Below are positions 27,386-36,135 of a stretch of 64,000 nt of DNA, piece after piece; position 1 is the first letter of the stretch, and each line of letters begins with the position of its first letter. Origin of the DNA: Aquimarina sp. Aq78 (GTDB taxonomy: Bacteria; Bacteroidota; Bacteroidia; Flavobacteriales; Flavobacteriaceae). Below the pieces are notes generated by a model. That model saw nothing but the letters and a program-made list of their open reading frames with translations. It searched no databases and had not been told where the DNA came from. Made by a program: the position numbers and the translations under genes. Where the stretch lies: NCBI RefSeq assembly GCF_900299525.1, contig NZ_OMKA01000029.1, positions 172,886 to 236,885 on the forward strand. Reading direction: 5' to 3'.

Positions 27386-27541
27386 ATGACAGTACAACAT
27401 AAATCGATTTTCAATTTAATTGAAATTTTTAGTAAAGGAAGAAAAAAAATAGCCGCCTCTATTCATCCAAAAACACATTGTGAACAAAAAGGTATTCATG
27501 ATTTTTATTGTGATACCAAAAAATCTTTCGTCCAAAGGTAA
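27386..27541 (+). CDS. 51-residue small ORF between two operator copies
   Basis: It starts MTVQHKSIFNLIEIFSKGRK and ends FYCDTKKSFVQR. It has two cysteines, four histidines and a basic middle, and no recognised family. It begins 27 bp after a promoter-like element of operator B, and its stop lies just before operator C. The 5' leader shares CTTTG-N4-GTTAATTTAAAAC with the leader of the next gene, so promoter and leader look duplicated. Coding status is likely but not proven. It may also be a regulatory leader or a gene remnant. Confidence 0.5.
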   Translation: MTVQHKSIFNLIEIFSKGRKKIAASIHPKTHCEQKGIHDFYCDTKKSFVQR

Positions 27542-27557
27542 GTTTCAAAAATAGGTC

Positions 27558-27623
27558 GGGAAAATTTGACAAGCAATCGGGAAAAACGACTATTCTACCC
27601 CACCTATTTCCACACGATCTTTG
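27558..27623 (+). promoter_or_regulatory. Putative AraC operator C and promoter
   Basis: GGGAAAA half-sites at 27558 and 27579 (21 bp apart) with TTGACAAG between. A -7-like GATCTTTG ends at 27623, 44 bp after the start of the second half-site, identical geometry to operator B. It precedes the AhpD-like gene. Confidence 0.6.
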
Positions 27624-27700
27624 CCTCGTTAATTTAAAACAAAATAACAGAAATCTGAAAAGGTTTCAATTTCAATAAAATAACTAAAAATAATTATATT

Positions 27701-28249
27701 ATGAGCACATTTAATGTACCAACAAGAGAAGAAGTAAATGCTAACAATCAAGCAATATTTGATAACCTAAATAAAGCATTAGGATTTGTACCAAATCTAT
27801 ACGCAACCTATGCACACAGTGAAACAGCACTAGAAAACTACCTAAATCTTTCAAATGCGAAAACATCACTTTCTGCTAAAGAAAAAGAAGTAGTGAATTT
27901 AGCAGTAAGCCAAGTAAATGATTGTATCTACTGTTTATCTGCTCATACAGCAATAGGAAAAATGAACGGGTTTACCGATGAGCAAATTTTAGAACTTAGA
28001 GCTGGTCGTGCTTCTTTCGACACTAAACTTAATGCATTAGCAGGATTAGCCAAAAACATCACAGAAAACAGAGGTAAAGCTAATCAGAATGTTGTAGACA
28101 ACTTTCTTACTGCAGGATATTCTAAAGGAAACTTAATAGATACTATCGTATTAGTAGGAGATAAAACTATTTCTAATTACTTGCATAGTACAACTCAAGT
28201 TCCTGTAGATTTTCCGGTTGCACAACCATTAGAAGCTACAGAAGTCTAA
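27701..28249 (+). CDS. Carboxymuconolactone decarboxylase / AhpD-like protein
   Basis: 182 residues, all-helical AhpD-like fold. The redox motif CIYCLSAHTAIGKMNG (about 76-91) has the CxxC pair and the conserved His of the alkylhydroperoxidase subgroup, so a peroxide or thiol-disulfide role is more likely than decarboxylation. It starts MSTFNVPTREEVNANN. Preceded by operator C, hence probably controlled by the AraC regulator at 25366. Confidence 0.88.
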   Translation: MSTFNVPTREEVNANNQAIFDNLNKALGFVPNLYATYAHSETALENYLNLSNAKTSLSAKEKEVVNLAVSQVNDCIYCLSAHTAIGKMNGFTDEQILELRAGRASFDTKLNALAGLAKNITENRGKANQNVVDNFLTAGYSKGNLIDTIVLVGDKTISNYLHSTTQVPVDFPVAQPLEATEV

Positions 28250-28262
28250 TTACCCCCGATTG

Positions 28263-28313
28263 AACCTCACAGACTAATATCATACTCGATCTGGTATTTC
28301 TGTGAGGTTTTAA
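28263..28313 (+). terminator. Rho-independent terminator after AhpD-like gene
   Basis: Stem AACCTCACAGA/TCTGTGAGGTT with a 25-nt loop, followed by TTTT, 14 bp past the stop codon. Confidence 0.75.
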
Positions 28314-28354
28314 AAAATAATTTCAAAAACAATTTAAATATAAATATCAAAATC

Positions 28355-28723
28355 ATGAAAAAGTTAATTACCGTATTCTCATTTATTTTAGCAATTACAT
28401 TTAGCGCTCAAGCACAAAAAGTAAAAAATGTTTCATTAGAGCAAACTAAAGGAGAATTCACTCAAAAAGAAATAAAACTATCAGAAGGAAGCTACGTATT
28501 TAATATTACCAACAACCATGCAGGAACAGATGTTGGCTTTGTATTAGTTCCAGAAGGAAAAGATGCTTCTAATGCCGAAAATCATATCAAAACAGCATAT
28601 GTAACTAAAGTAGTAGCCGAAGGAAAAACCGAAAGCTCTCAGACAGTTGCATTACAAAAAGGAACCTATAAATATTTTTGTCCTTTAAATAAAACCCCTC
28701 AATACACTTTGGTTGTAGAGTAG
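28355..28723 (+). CDS. Cupredoxin-like exported protein
   Basis: 122 residues with a signal peptide (ITFSAQAQ, about residues 14-21). The rest is a small beta-sandwich of the cupredoxin type: IKLSEGSYVFNITNNHAG (about 40-57) and the C-terminal GTYKYFCPLNKTPQYTLVVE (about 103-122). Type 1 copper sites normally have Cys-x(2-4)-His-x(2-4)-Met. Here Cys is present but the following His and Met are absent, so copper binding is doubtful. It sits between two terminators as a single unit. Confidence 0.75.
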   Translation: MKKLITVFSFILAITFSAQAQKVKNVSLEQTKGEFTQKEIKLSEGSYVFNITNNHAGTDVGFVLVPEGKDASNAENHIKTAYVTKVVAEGKTESSQTVALQKGTYKYFCPLNKTPQYTLVVE

Positions 28724-28746
28724 TTCTCTATATCTTTTTAAAACCT

Positions 28747-28783
28747 AAAACCTTGTTAATCTCGATTAGCAAGGTTTTTCTTT
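28747..28783 (+). terminator. Rho-independent terminator after cupredoxin-like gene
   Basis: Stem AAACCTTGTTAAT with ATTAGCAAGGTTT around CTCG, followed by TTCTTTTT. Confidence 0.82.
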
Positions 28784-28810
28784 TTATATTTTAGCCAAAA
28801 ATAACCCACA

Positions 28811-29536
28811 ATGAAAAAAGCCTTAATAGTATTATCATCTATTTTATTATGTGTCGCATGTAACAACAACACTAAAAAAGAAAATACATACGAAGAGGAT
28901 ATAGAAGTTAGAGACCCAGAGCCTGTGGTAGATAAGAATAAAAAGAAAATACCGACAACGGCAGAAGCAATTGCTAATGCAAACGGATTACAGCATTGGG
29001 ATAAGGTAAAAGAAATTAAATTCACTTTTAATGTTGATCGAGACAGTATTCATTATGATAGATCATGGAGTTGGAAACCAAAAAATGATATGGTAACTCT
29101 AACCTCTGAGCAAGATACTATAACCTACAACAGAACTCAATTAGATAGTATTTCTATTAAAGCAGACCAAAGATTCATTAATGACAAATATTGGTTATTA
29201 GCTCCTTTCAATCTTGTTTGGGATACGGCAAGTTTTACTTCAAAACATGAAGTAAAATCCATCGCTCCTATAAGTAATATCGAAATGCAAAAATTAACCA
29301 TCGTGTATAAAAACAAGGGAGGATATACCCCCGGAGATGCTTATGACTTTTATTTTGAAGGAGATTTTAGCATCAAAGAATGGGTGTTCAGGAAAGGGAA
29401 TCAACCAGAGCCTTCTATGATTACTTCCTGGGAAGATTATCAGAATTTTAATGGTATTAAAATTGCCAAAACCCATAAACTGCACGAAGGAAATCGAAAG
29501 CTTTATTTTACAGGAATTGAAGTAATTACCGAGTAA
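28811..29536 (+). CDS. Hypothetical lipoprotein
   Basis: 241 residues with a type II signal (MKKALIVLSSILLCVAC, Cys17). A charged linker (EDIEVRDPEPVVDKNKKKIP) precedes a beta-rich domain starting LQHWDKVKEIKFTFNVDRDS (about 57-76). Similar to uncharacterised Bacteroidota lipoproteins (possibly the DUF6503 family, from memory). Function unknown; it need not belong to the kynurenine cluster that starts 211 bp downstream. Confidence 0.7.
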   Translation: MKKALIVLSSILLCVACNNNTKKENTYEEDIEVRDPEPVVDKNKKKIPTTAEAIANANGLQHWDKVKEIKFTFNVDRDSIHYDRSWSWKPKNDMVTLTSEQDTITYNRTQLDSISIKADQRFINDKYWLLAPFNLVWDTASFTSKHEVKSIAPISNIEMQKLTIVYKNKGGYTPGDAYDFYFEGDFSIKEWVFRKGNQPEPSMITSWEDYQNFNGIKIAKTHKLHEGNRKLYFTGIEVITE

Positions 29537-29680
29537 AATAGCAAGCACCATAGATCTTTGAAATCATTTATATTACTTTCTCATATATCTTTTCAAGATT
29601 TCTGTTAATGAATTAATGCTATTGTATTAACACATATTATTTCTTCTAATTTGATCTTCTAAATATCAAAATTAAGTTTA

Positions 29681-29706
29681 TTGCTTCTAGTATCATTTTA
29701 TTTTTG
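29681..29706 (+). promoter_or_regulatory. Promoter of the kynurenine cluster
   Basis: TTG at 29681 and a perfect TATTTTTG (-7 class) at 29699-29706, 42 bp upstream of the kynU start codon. Confidence 0.55.
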
Positions 29707-29714
29707 TAAATTAG

Positions 29715-29729
29715 TGAAACACTGTTTCA
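29715..29729 (+). promoter_or_regulatory. Palindromic operator TGAAACACTGTTTCA
   Basis: A perfect 7-1-7 palindrome located just after the -7 element and 18 bp before the kynU start, where bound protein would block transcription. The TGAAAC-N3-GTTTCA form is of the type bound by some IclR family regulators (for example KdgR). An IclR gene lies in the cluster at 32963. Confidence 0.6.
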
Positions 29730-29747
29730 ATTATTAAAACACCTAAA

Positions 29748-31016
29748 ATGACCATAGCATCAAAAGCTAGTTTAGAATACGCAAAAGAGCTTGATCAAAA
29801 AGACAAAATAGCACAATACAGAGATCAATTTCATATTCCAAAAGATGATAACGGAAAAGATTGGATATACATGTGTGGTAATTCTCTGGGGTTGCAACCA
29901 AAAACTACACAAAAATACATCCAACAAGAACTTGAAGATTGGGCTAATTATGGTGTAGAAGGTCATTTTGAAGCCAAAAATCCTTGGATGCCTTATCATG
30001 AGTTTTTAACAGATACCATGGCAAAAGTGGTCGGTGCAAAACCTCTTGAAGTAGTTATCATGAATACTTTAACTACCAATTTACATTTGTTAATGGTATC
30101 TTTTTACCAACCTGATAAAACTAAATATAAAATTGTAATAGAGAGTGATGCATTTCCTTCGGATCGTTATGCTGTAGAGTCTCAATTACGGTTTCATGGC
30201 TTTGATCCTAAAGAAGGATTAGTAGAATGGAAACCACGTTCAGGGGAAGAATTATTGAGATTAGAGGATTTAGAAACTATTCTCGATCAACAAGGTGACG
30301 AAATTGCTTTATTATTAATTGGAGGCGTAAATTATTATACTGGTCAATATTTGGATCTCAAGAAAATTGCTGATCTAGGGCATGCCAAAAACTGCATGGT
30401 TGGTATTGATTTGGCACATGGTGTTGGTAACATTCAACCAGAGTTACATGATTCTGGAGTCGATTTTGCTGCATGGTGCACTTATAAATATTTAAATTCT
30501 GGCCCTGGCAGTTTGGGAGGATTATTTGTTCATGAAAAACATGCATACAATAAAGATCTAAAACGTTTTGCTGGCTGGTGGAGTCACAATAAAAACACCC
30601 GTTTCAATATGCGTCAGGAATTTGATGTTATGCCCGGTGCAGAAGGTTATCAATTAAGCAACCCTCCTATTTTATCTATGGCAGCGATTAAAGCCTCTCT
30701 AGATATTTTTAACGAGGTAGGAATGGTTGCTTTAAGAGAAAAGTCTAAAGCACTAACAGCATATTTCGAATTTTTAATTAATGAGATAGATACCGATAGA
30801 ATCAAAATCATTACTCCTGCCAATCCAGAAGAAAGGGGATGTCAATTATCTATTCAGGTTAAAAATGCAGATAAAAGCCTACATCAAAAACTTACAGATC
30901 ATCATATTATTACAGATTGGCGAGAACCTGATGTTATTCGTTGTGCTCCAACGCCACTATACAATAGCTTTGAAGATGTATACAGAATGACCGAAATATT
31001 AAAAACATTAGTATGA
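29748..31016 (+). CDS. kynU: Kynureninase
   Basis: PLP enzyme cleaving (3-hydroxy)kynurenine to (3-hydroxy)anthranilate and alanine, cytoplasmic. 422 residues, normal length. YMCGNSLGLQPK (about 42-53), the Asp-bearing GIDLAHGVGNI (about 219-229) and the PLP-lysine segment WCTYKYLNSGPGSLGG (about 241-256) are visible. It is the first gene of the cluster; its stop overlaps the kmo start by 4 bp. In this cluster the substrate should be 3-hydroxykynurenine. Confidence 0.96.
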   Translation: MTIASKASLEYAKELDQKDKIAQYRDQFHIPKDDNGKDWIYMCGNSLGLQPKTTQKYIQQELEDWANYGVEGHFEAKNPWMPYHEFLTDTMAKVVGAKPLEVVIMNTLTTNLHLLMVSFYQPDKTKYKIVIESDAFPSDRYAVESQLRFHGFDPKEGLVEWKPRSGEELLRLEDLETILDQQGDEIALLLIGGVNYYTGQYLDLKKIADLGHAKNCMVGIDLAHGVGNIQPELHDSGVDFAAWCTYKYLNSGPGSLGGLFVHEKHAYNKDLKRFAGWWSHNKNTRFNMRQEFDVMPGAEGYQLSNPPILSMAAIKASLDIFNEVGMVALREKSKALTAYFEFLINEIDTDRIKIITPANPEERGCQLSIQVKNADKSLHQKLTDHHIITDWREPDVIRCAPTPLYNSFEDVYRMTEILKTLV

Positions 31017-32413
31017 TGCAAAAAGAAGAAAACATACTTATTATCGGTGCGGGTCTATGTGGTTCTCTCTTGGCATTAAGAATGGCACAAAGAGGATACC
31101 ATGTAACTGTTTATGAAAGCAGGCCTGATTTAAGAACTACCGATATATCTGCAGGTCGTTCTATCAACCTCGCATTATCTGATCGAGGTTTAAAAGCCAT
31201 GAAAATGGTTGGTATTGAAGATAAAGTAACTCCGTTTTGCATTCCGATGTATGGTAGATTAATTCACGATATTGAAGGAAATACATTTGCCTCTAACTAT
31301 TCTGGAAGAAAAGGAAAATACATCAATTCTATTTCTAGAGGAGGTTTAAACGGGTTACTGCTAACTGAAGCAGAAAAATACGAGAATGTAACTATACATT
31401 TTAACAAAAAATGCACTGGTGTCGACATCGAAAATAAAGTTGCAAAATTTAAATGTTACACTACCAAAGAAAAGTTCGAAGTACATGCAGATATTATCTT
31501 TGGTGCAGATGGTGCAGGTTCTGCTCTTAGAAAGAGTTATTATCTCGAGAAAAAGTTTCTGTTTAGCTACTCTCAGAATTACCTGACACATGGATATAAA
31601 GAATTAGAAATTCCTGCAGGTAAACTTGGGAATCATCAAATAAGCAAAGATCATTTACATATCTGGCCCCGCGGTGAATATATGCTTATTGCCTTGCCAA
31701 ATTTAGATGGTAGTTTTACCGTAACATTATTCTTATCTTACGATGAAGGGGAATACAATTTCAATAATTTAACGAGTATTGAAAAGGTTACAGAGTTTTT
31801 TAAAGCACAATTCCCAGATGCTCTTGACTTGATTCCAGATATTGATCAAGAGTTTTTTAACAACCCTACAGGAGCGTTAGGTACTGTAAAATGCTCCCCA
31901 TGGTACTATAAAGGAAAAACATTACTAATTGGAGATGCCGCTCATGCAATTGTACCATTTTATGGTCAGGGCATGAATGCTTCTTTTGAAGACGTGGTTG
32001 TTTTTGATGAAATTTTAGAACAACACAAAGGAGATTGGAATGCTACTTTTAAAGCATATCAGAAAGCAAGAAAAGAAGACACAGATGCCATTGCAGATTT
32101 AGCAATCGATAATTACTTCGAGATGCGTGATCATGTAGCTAATCCACTATTTAAAGAAAAAAGAAAACTGGAAATGGACCTAGAAAAAACATTCCCAGGC
32201 ACATATTTCTCAAAATATTCTATGGTCACTTTTGATGAGAACATAGGATATGCCAGAGCCATGAAAATTGGTAGAGCGCAAGATAAAGCTTTACTAAATT
32301 TAATTGCAGATAGTGAAATTGATATCTCAAAAGATTTAAAAAATATATTTGATCAGGTACAACAAGAAACAAGTGAAATACTTGAAGAAGATAAAATTGC
32401 TGGATTAAAATAG
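31013..32413 (+). CDS. kmo: Kynurenine 3-monooxygenase
   Basis: FAD-dependent hydroxylation of kynurenine to 3-hydroxykynurenine. 466 residues. The dinucleotide motif IIGAGLCGSLLALRMAQRG lies at about residues 9-27, the middle motif GADGAGSALR at about 163-172, and the second FAD motif LLIGDAAHAIVPFYGQGMNA at about 303-322. The C-terminal region is longer than the FAD domain, as in other KMOs. Translationally coupled to kynU. Confidence 0.95.
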   Translation: MMQKEENILIIGAGLCGSLLALRMAQRGYHVTVYESRPDLRTTDISAGRSINLALSDRGLKAMKMVGIEDKVTPFCIPMYGRLIHDIEGNTFASNYSGRKGKYINSISRGGLNGLLLTEAEKYENVTIHFNKKCTGVDIENKVAKFKCYTTKEKFEVHADIIFGADGAGSALRKSYYLEKKFLFSYSQNYLTHGYKELEIPAGKLGNHQISKDHLHIWPRGEYMLIALPNLDGSFTVTLFLSYDEGEYNFNNLTSIEKVTEFFKAQFPDALDLIPDIDQEFFNNPTGALGTVKCSPWYYKGKTLLIGDAAHAIVPFYGQGMNASFEDVVVFDEILEQHKGDWNATFKAYQKARKEDTDAIADLAIDNYFEMRDHVANPLFKEKRKLEMDLEKTFPGTYFSKYSMVTFDENIGYARAMKIGRAQDKALLNLIADSEIDISKDLKNIFDQVQQETSEILEEDKIAGLK

Positions 32414-32511
32414 ATAAAAAAATCTAAGATTTCTAAATTAAAAATGAACACATAATAAATGAAAATTATAGACTCTCAATACTCAATATTAACATTTCAA
32501 CACTATTAATC

Positions 32512-32928
32512 ATGAACAAAGGAAAACTAATACAAGGTAAAGCCACTCCCAGAGGCAAGTTTCCGCATGTAAAACGTGTTGGTGATTTTATATTTGTTTC
32601 AGGTACAAGTTCCAGAAGACCAGACAATTCATTCGAAGGTGTAGAAGTAGATGAGTTTGGAACAACAAATCTAAATATCAAAGCACAAACAAAAGCTGTT
32701 CTTGAAAATATTAATGATATTTTAAAAGAAGAAGGTGCTAATCTAAAAGATATTGTCGATGTGACTTCTTTTTTAGTCAATATGAACGATTTTGGGGGTT
32801 ATAATGAGGTCTATGCTCAATATTTTGATTATGACGGACCAACAAGAACCACCGTAGCTGTGCATCAATTACCTCATCCTCATTTATTGATAGAAATAAA
32901 GGTAGTTGCTTATAAAAAACAAAACTAA
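32512..32928 (+). CDS. RidA-family 2-aminomuconate deaminase
   Basis: 138 residues of the YjgF/RidA fold, cytoplasmic. FIFVSGTSSRRPDNSFEG (about 26-43), AVLENINDILKEEGANLKDIVDVTSFLVN (about 62-90) and the Arg segment GPTRTTVAV (about 107-115) are present. 2-aminomuconate deaminases of Pseudomonas (AmnD/NbaF) belong to this family, and the neighbours make 2-aminomuconate, so that role is inferred from context rather than from unique residues. Confidence 0.85.
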   Translation: MNKGKLIQGKATPRGKFPHVKRVGDFIFVSGTSSRRPDNSFEGVEVDEFGTTNLNIKAQTKAVLENINDILKEEGANLKDIVDVTSFLVNMNDFGGYNEVYAQYFDYDGPTRTTVAVHQLPHPHLLIEIKVVAYKKQN

Positions 32929-32962
32929 ATAGTTTGTAATCTCAAAAATAAACAAGGTAACC

Positions 32963-33730
32963 ATGAGTAATGCCATAGATAAAAAAATTCTAAATACTTC
33001 TGTTGAAAAAGCATTCAATATTCTAGACTGCTTTTCTACAGATACAATAGAATTGGGTGTTACTGAAATTGCAAAGCTAATGCACACTAATAAAAGTGCC
33101 GTATACAGGATGTTAGCAACTATGGAAGCCCTTAATGTAATTCAACAGAATACAGAAAATGGAAAGTATAGGTTGGGACTTAAATTATTCGAATTAGGGC
33201 AAAAAGTAAGCATCAATAAAAATTTTATATCCAAGGCAAGGCCATTCATGGAAGAATTAGTAAAACGTGCTGGCGAGACCGCTCATTTAGCTATTCATAA
33301 AAATCAAAAAGTATATTTCTTAGATAAAGTTGTAGGAAGGCACGATTTACAAATCAACTCACAAATTGGTACAGAAAGGCCACTGCATTGTACTGGATTA
33401 GGAAAAATTATGCTCGCATTTGTAGAGCACGATTATAAAAAAATCATTAAAAATCTTGATTTAGAATCAGTCACTAAAAACACAATAACGGATAAACAAA
33501 AATTAATCACCGAGGTGGAAAACATTAAAAGTAATGGTTTTGCTTTGGATCTGGAAGAAAATGAAATAGGATTAGTATGTGTCGCCGTTCCTGTTTTTAA
33601 CACTAAAGGAAAGTTTATTGCCGCAATAAGTACTTCTGGTCCTTCGGCTAGATTTAATGAAAATGAAATTCAGACCTATACAGGAGATTTAAAACAAACG
33701 GCTGAGCAGTTAAAATACATTTTCAGTTAA
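32963..33730 (+). CDS. IclR family transcriptional regulator
   Basis: 255 residues. The N-terminal winged HTH (VEKAFNILDCFSTDTIELGV, then AKLMHTNKSAVYRMLATME) spans about 10-60. The C-terminal effector domain (about 80-255) shows TERPLHCTGLGKIMLA and the LDLEENEIGLVCVAVPVFN segment. It is embedded in the kynurenine cluster and so is probably its local regulator. The likely target is the palindrome at 29715-29729, and the effector may be a kynurenine intermediate (inference). Confidence 0.92.
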   Translation: MSNAIDKKILNTSVEKAFNILDCFSTDTIELGVTEIAKLMHTNKSAVYRMLATMEALNVIQQNTENGKYRLGLKLFELGQKVSINKNFISKARPFMEELVKRAGETAHLAIHKNQKVYFLDKVVGRHDLQINSQIGTERPLHCTGLGKIMLAFVEHDYKKIIKNLDLESVTKNTITDKQKLITEVENIKSNGFALDLEENEIGLVCVAVPVFNTKGKFIAAISTSGPSARFNENEIQTYTGDLKQTAEQLKYIFS

Positions 33731-33748
33731 TTAAAAAATTGAGAACGC

Positions 33749-35191
33749 ATGAAAAAAATTAAAAACTATATTAATGGTGAGTTCAAAGCTCCTATGCAAG
33801 ATCAGTGGATAGATAATTACAATCCATCTACTGGTGATATATATAGTTTAATCCCTAACTCTTCAGCTGCAGATGTACAGCTCGCTTATGAAGCTGCCGC
33901 ACAAGCATTTCCTACTTGGTCAGAAACCCCATTACAACAACGTAGTGAAATCTTGGCCAGGATAGCCTCGTTGATCACAGAAAATTTGGATCAACTTGCC
34001 CAAGCAGAGACTATAGATAATGGTAAACCTTTAAGTCTATCTACCAGTGTAGATATCCCAAGAGCGTCTTCCAACTTTCAATTTTTTGCTAATGCAATTA
34101 CTCAATTTGCAAGTGAAGCACATGAGAGCACAGGTTTAAATGCTATTAATTTTACCCTAAGACAATCTATAGGTGTAGTTGGTTGTATTTCTCCTTGGAA
34201 TTTACCACTCTATTTATTTACCTGGAAAATTGCTCCGGCATTGGCTGCTGGTAATACGGTGGTAGCCAAACCAAGTGAAATCACACCGATGACGGCTTAT
34301 TTACTAGGTGACATTTGTACTAAAGCCGGACTACCAAATGGTGTTTTAAACATTGTTCATGGCTTAGGAAATACTACAGGGCAGGCTATAATAGAACATC
34401 CAAACATTAAAGCTATCTCATTTACAGGAGGGACAGCAACAGGTGCACATATTGCCAGAACCGCTGCTCCTATGTTTAAAAAACTATCCTTGGAATTAGG
34501 AGGTAAAAATCCAAATTTGATTTTTGCAGACTGTGACTATGACAAAATGCTTAGTACAACAATGAGGTCATCATTTGCCAATCAAGGACAAATATGCCTC
34601 TGCGGTTCTCGAATATTTATTGAAAGAACTATTTATGATAAGTTTAAAACAGATTTTACAGCAAAAACTAAAGCATTAAAAGTTGGCGCTCCACTTGATC
34701 CGGAAACGAACTTAGGGGCATTAGTTTCAAAATCACATCTGGAAAAAGTAAAATCATATATCGATATCGCAAAAGAAGAAGGAGGCACTATTCTTTGTGG
34801 CGGTAATTATGTAACGGTAAATGGTTATGAAAAAGGATACTATTTACAACCCACTATTATCGAAGTCAACTCTACAGATTGCAGATTGGCTCAAGAAGAA
34901 ATTTTTGGACCTGTTGTTACAATCATGCCATTTGACACCGATGATGAAGCTCTGGCCATGGCAAATGATATACGCTACGGGTTATCCTGCTCAATTTGGA
35001 CAAATAACTTAAATAGAAGTATGCATTTAGCAAAGCATATACAAGCTGGTATTGTTTGGATAAATACATGGATGATGCGTGATTTACGTACTGCATTTGG
35101 AGGTACTAAAGACTCTGGTGTTGGTAGAGAAGGTGGATTTGAGGCCTTAAGGTTTTTTACCGAACCTAAAAACGTTTGTATACAATATTAA
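33749..35191 (+). CDS. 2-aminomuconate-6-semialdehyde dehydrogenase
   Basis: 480-residue NAD-dependent aldehyde dehydrogenase of the 2-hydroxymuconic/aminomuconic semialdehyde group (AmnC/NbaE). YINGEFKAP at the N terminus is typical. The catalytic Glu is in LSLELGGKNPN (about 246-256), the nucleophile Cys in NQGQICLCGSRIF (about 278-290), and the closing motif is EIFGPVVTIMPFD (about 379-391). The neighbouring ACMS decarboxylase would supply its substrate, which is why this ALDH is given the specific name. Confidence 0.88.
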   Translation: MKKIKNYINGEFKAPMQDQWIDNYNPSTGDIYSLIPNSSAADVQLAYEAAAQAFPTWSETPLQQRSEILARIASLITENLDQLAQAETIDNGKPLSLSTSVDIPRASSNFQFFANAITQFASEAHESTGLNAINFTLRQSIGVVGCISPWNLPLYLFTWKIAPALAAGNTVVAKPSEITPMTAYLLGDICTKAGLPNGVLNIVHGLGNTTGQAIIEHPNIKAISFTGGTATGAHIARTAAPMFKKLSLELGGKNPNLIFADCDYDKMLSTTMRSSFANQGQICLCGSRIFIERTIYDKFKTDFTAKTKALKVGAPLDPETNLGALVSKSHLEKVKSYIDIAKEEGGTILCGGNYVTVNGYEKGYYLQPTIIEVNSTDCRLAQEEIFGPVVTIMPFDTDDEALAMANDIRYGLSCSIWTNNLNRSMHLAKHIQAGIVWINTWMMRDLRTAFGGTKDSGVGREGGFEALRFFTEPKNVCIQY

Positions 35192-35223
35192 AGAATAATA
35201 TAAATTTTAAAAAAACATCCATA

Positions 35224-36003
35224 ATGAATCTAGGTCTAACTCATAAAAACGCATTAGTTTGTGGGAGTACTCAAGGTATAGGAAAAGCATCTGCTAAACA
35301 ATTAGCCGAATTAGGAGCTAATATTACCTTAGTTGCTAGAAATGAGGAAAAACTTCAGCATGTTCTAACAGAATTAGCAACAGATCAAGGGCAATCACAT
35401 AATTATATCGTAGCAGATTTTCAGAACCCTGAAAGCTTACAACAAAAAATTTCTGCTACAGAACAGGTTTTTCATATTTTAGTAAATAACACAGGTGGGC
35501 CAGCTGGAGGACCAGTATTTAAAGCCTCTCTAGAAGAATTTGAACGCGCCTTTACCCAACATTTAAAATGCAATCATATCTTGGCGCAAACTGTTGTCCC
35601 TGGAATGAAAAAAGAAGGGTATGGAAGGATAATTAACATTATTTCAACCTCTGTAAAACAACCATTGAATGGATTGGGTGTTTCTAATACTATTCGCGGT
35701 GCAGTTGCAAACTGGTCTAAAACATTAGCAAATGAACTAGGTGTATTTGGAATTACGGTAAACAACGTATTACCAGGCGCTACAGCAACAGAACGACTAA
35801 ATGAAATCATTAATAACAAAGCAACAAAATTAGGTAAATCAATAGAGGAAGCTTCTAATAGCATGAAGAATGAGGTACCAGCAAAACGATTTGCCAAACC
35901 ACAAGAAATAGCTTATGCTATAGCATTCTTGGCATCTGAAGCTGCATCTTATATCAACGGAATAAACCTTCCTGTTGATGGAGGAAGGACAAAGTCCTTA
36001 TAG
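35224..36003 (+). CDS. SDR-fold protein lacking the usual catalytic Tyr/Lys
   Basis: 259 residues from the ATG at 35224; an upstream in-frame ATG at 35176 lies inside the dehydrogenase gene and is less likely. Rossmann motif CGSTQGIGKASA at about residues 12-23, NNTGGPAGG near 92-100 and the C-terminal INGINLPVDGG are SDR features. Where YxxSK is expected, the sequence reads LGVSNTIRGAV, so Tyr and Lys are missing. Such proteins form a known atypical SDR subgroup. Its place inside the kynurenine cluster suggests a linked but unknown role. Confidence 0.82.
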   Translation: MNLGLTHKNALVCGSTQGIGKASAKQLAELGANITLVARNEEKLQHVLTELATDQGQSHNYIVADFQNPESLQQKISATEQVFHILVNNTGGPAGGPVFKASLEEFERAFTQHLKCNHILAQTVVPGMKKEGYGRIINIISTSVKQPLNGLGVSNTIRGAVANWSKTLANELGVFGITVNNVLPGATATERLNEIINNKATKLGKSIEEASNSMKNEVPAKRFAKPQEIAYAIAFLASEAASYINGINLPVDGGRTKSL

Positions 36004-36135
36004 TTAACTATTTGTTATTACTAAATACCGATCAAAATAATTAAATTTAATACAAAATACTAATCAATAGTGTGGATTGCAATGATAGTATTAACCCTAT
36101 TGAGTAAAACAACACATATAAATTAAAACAAGCAT

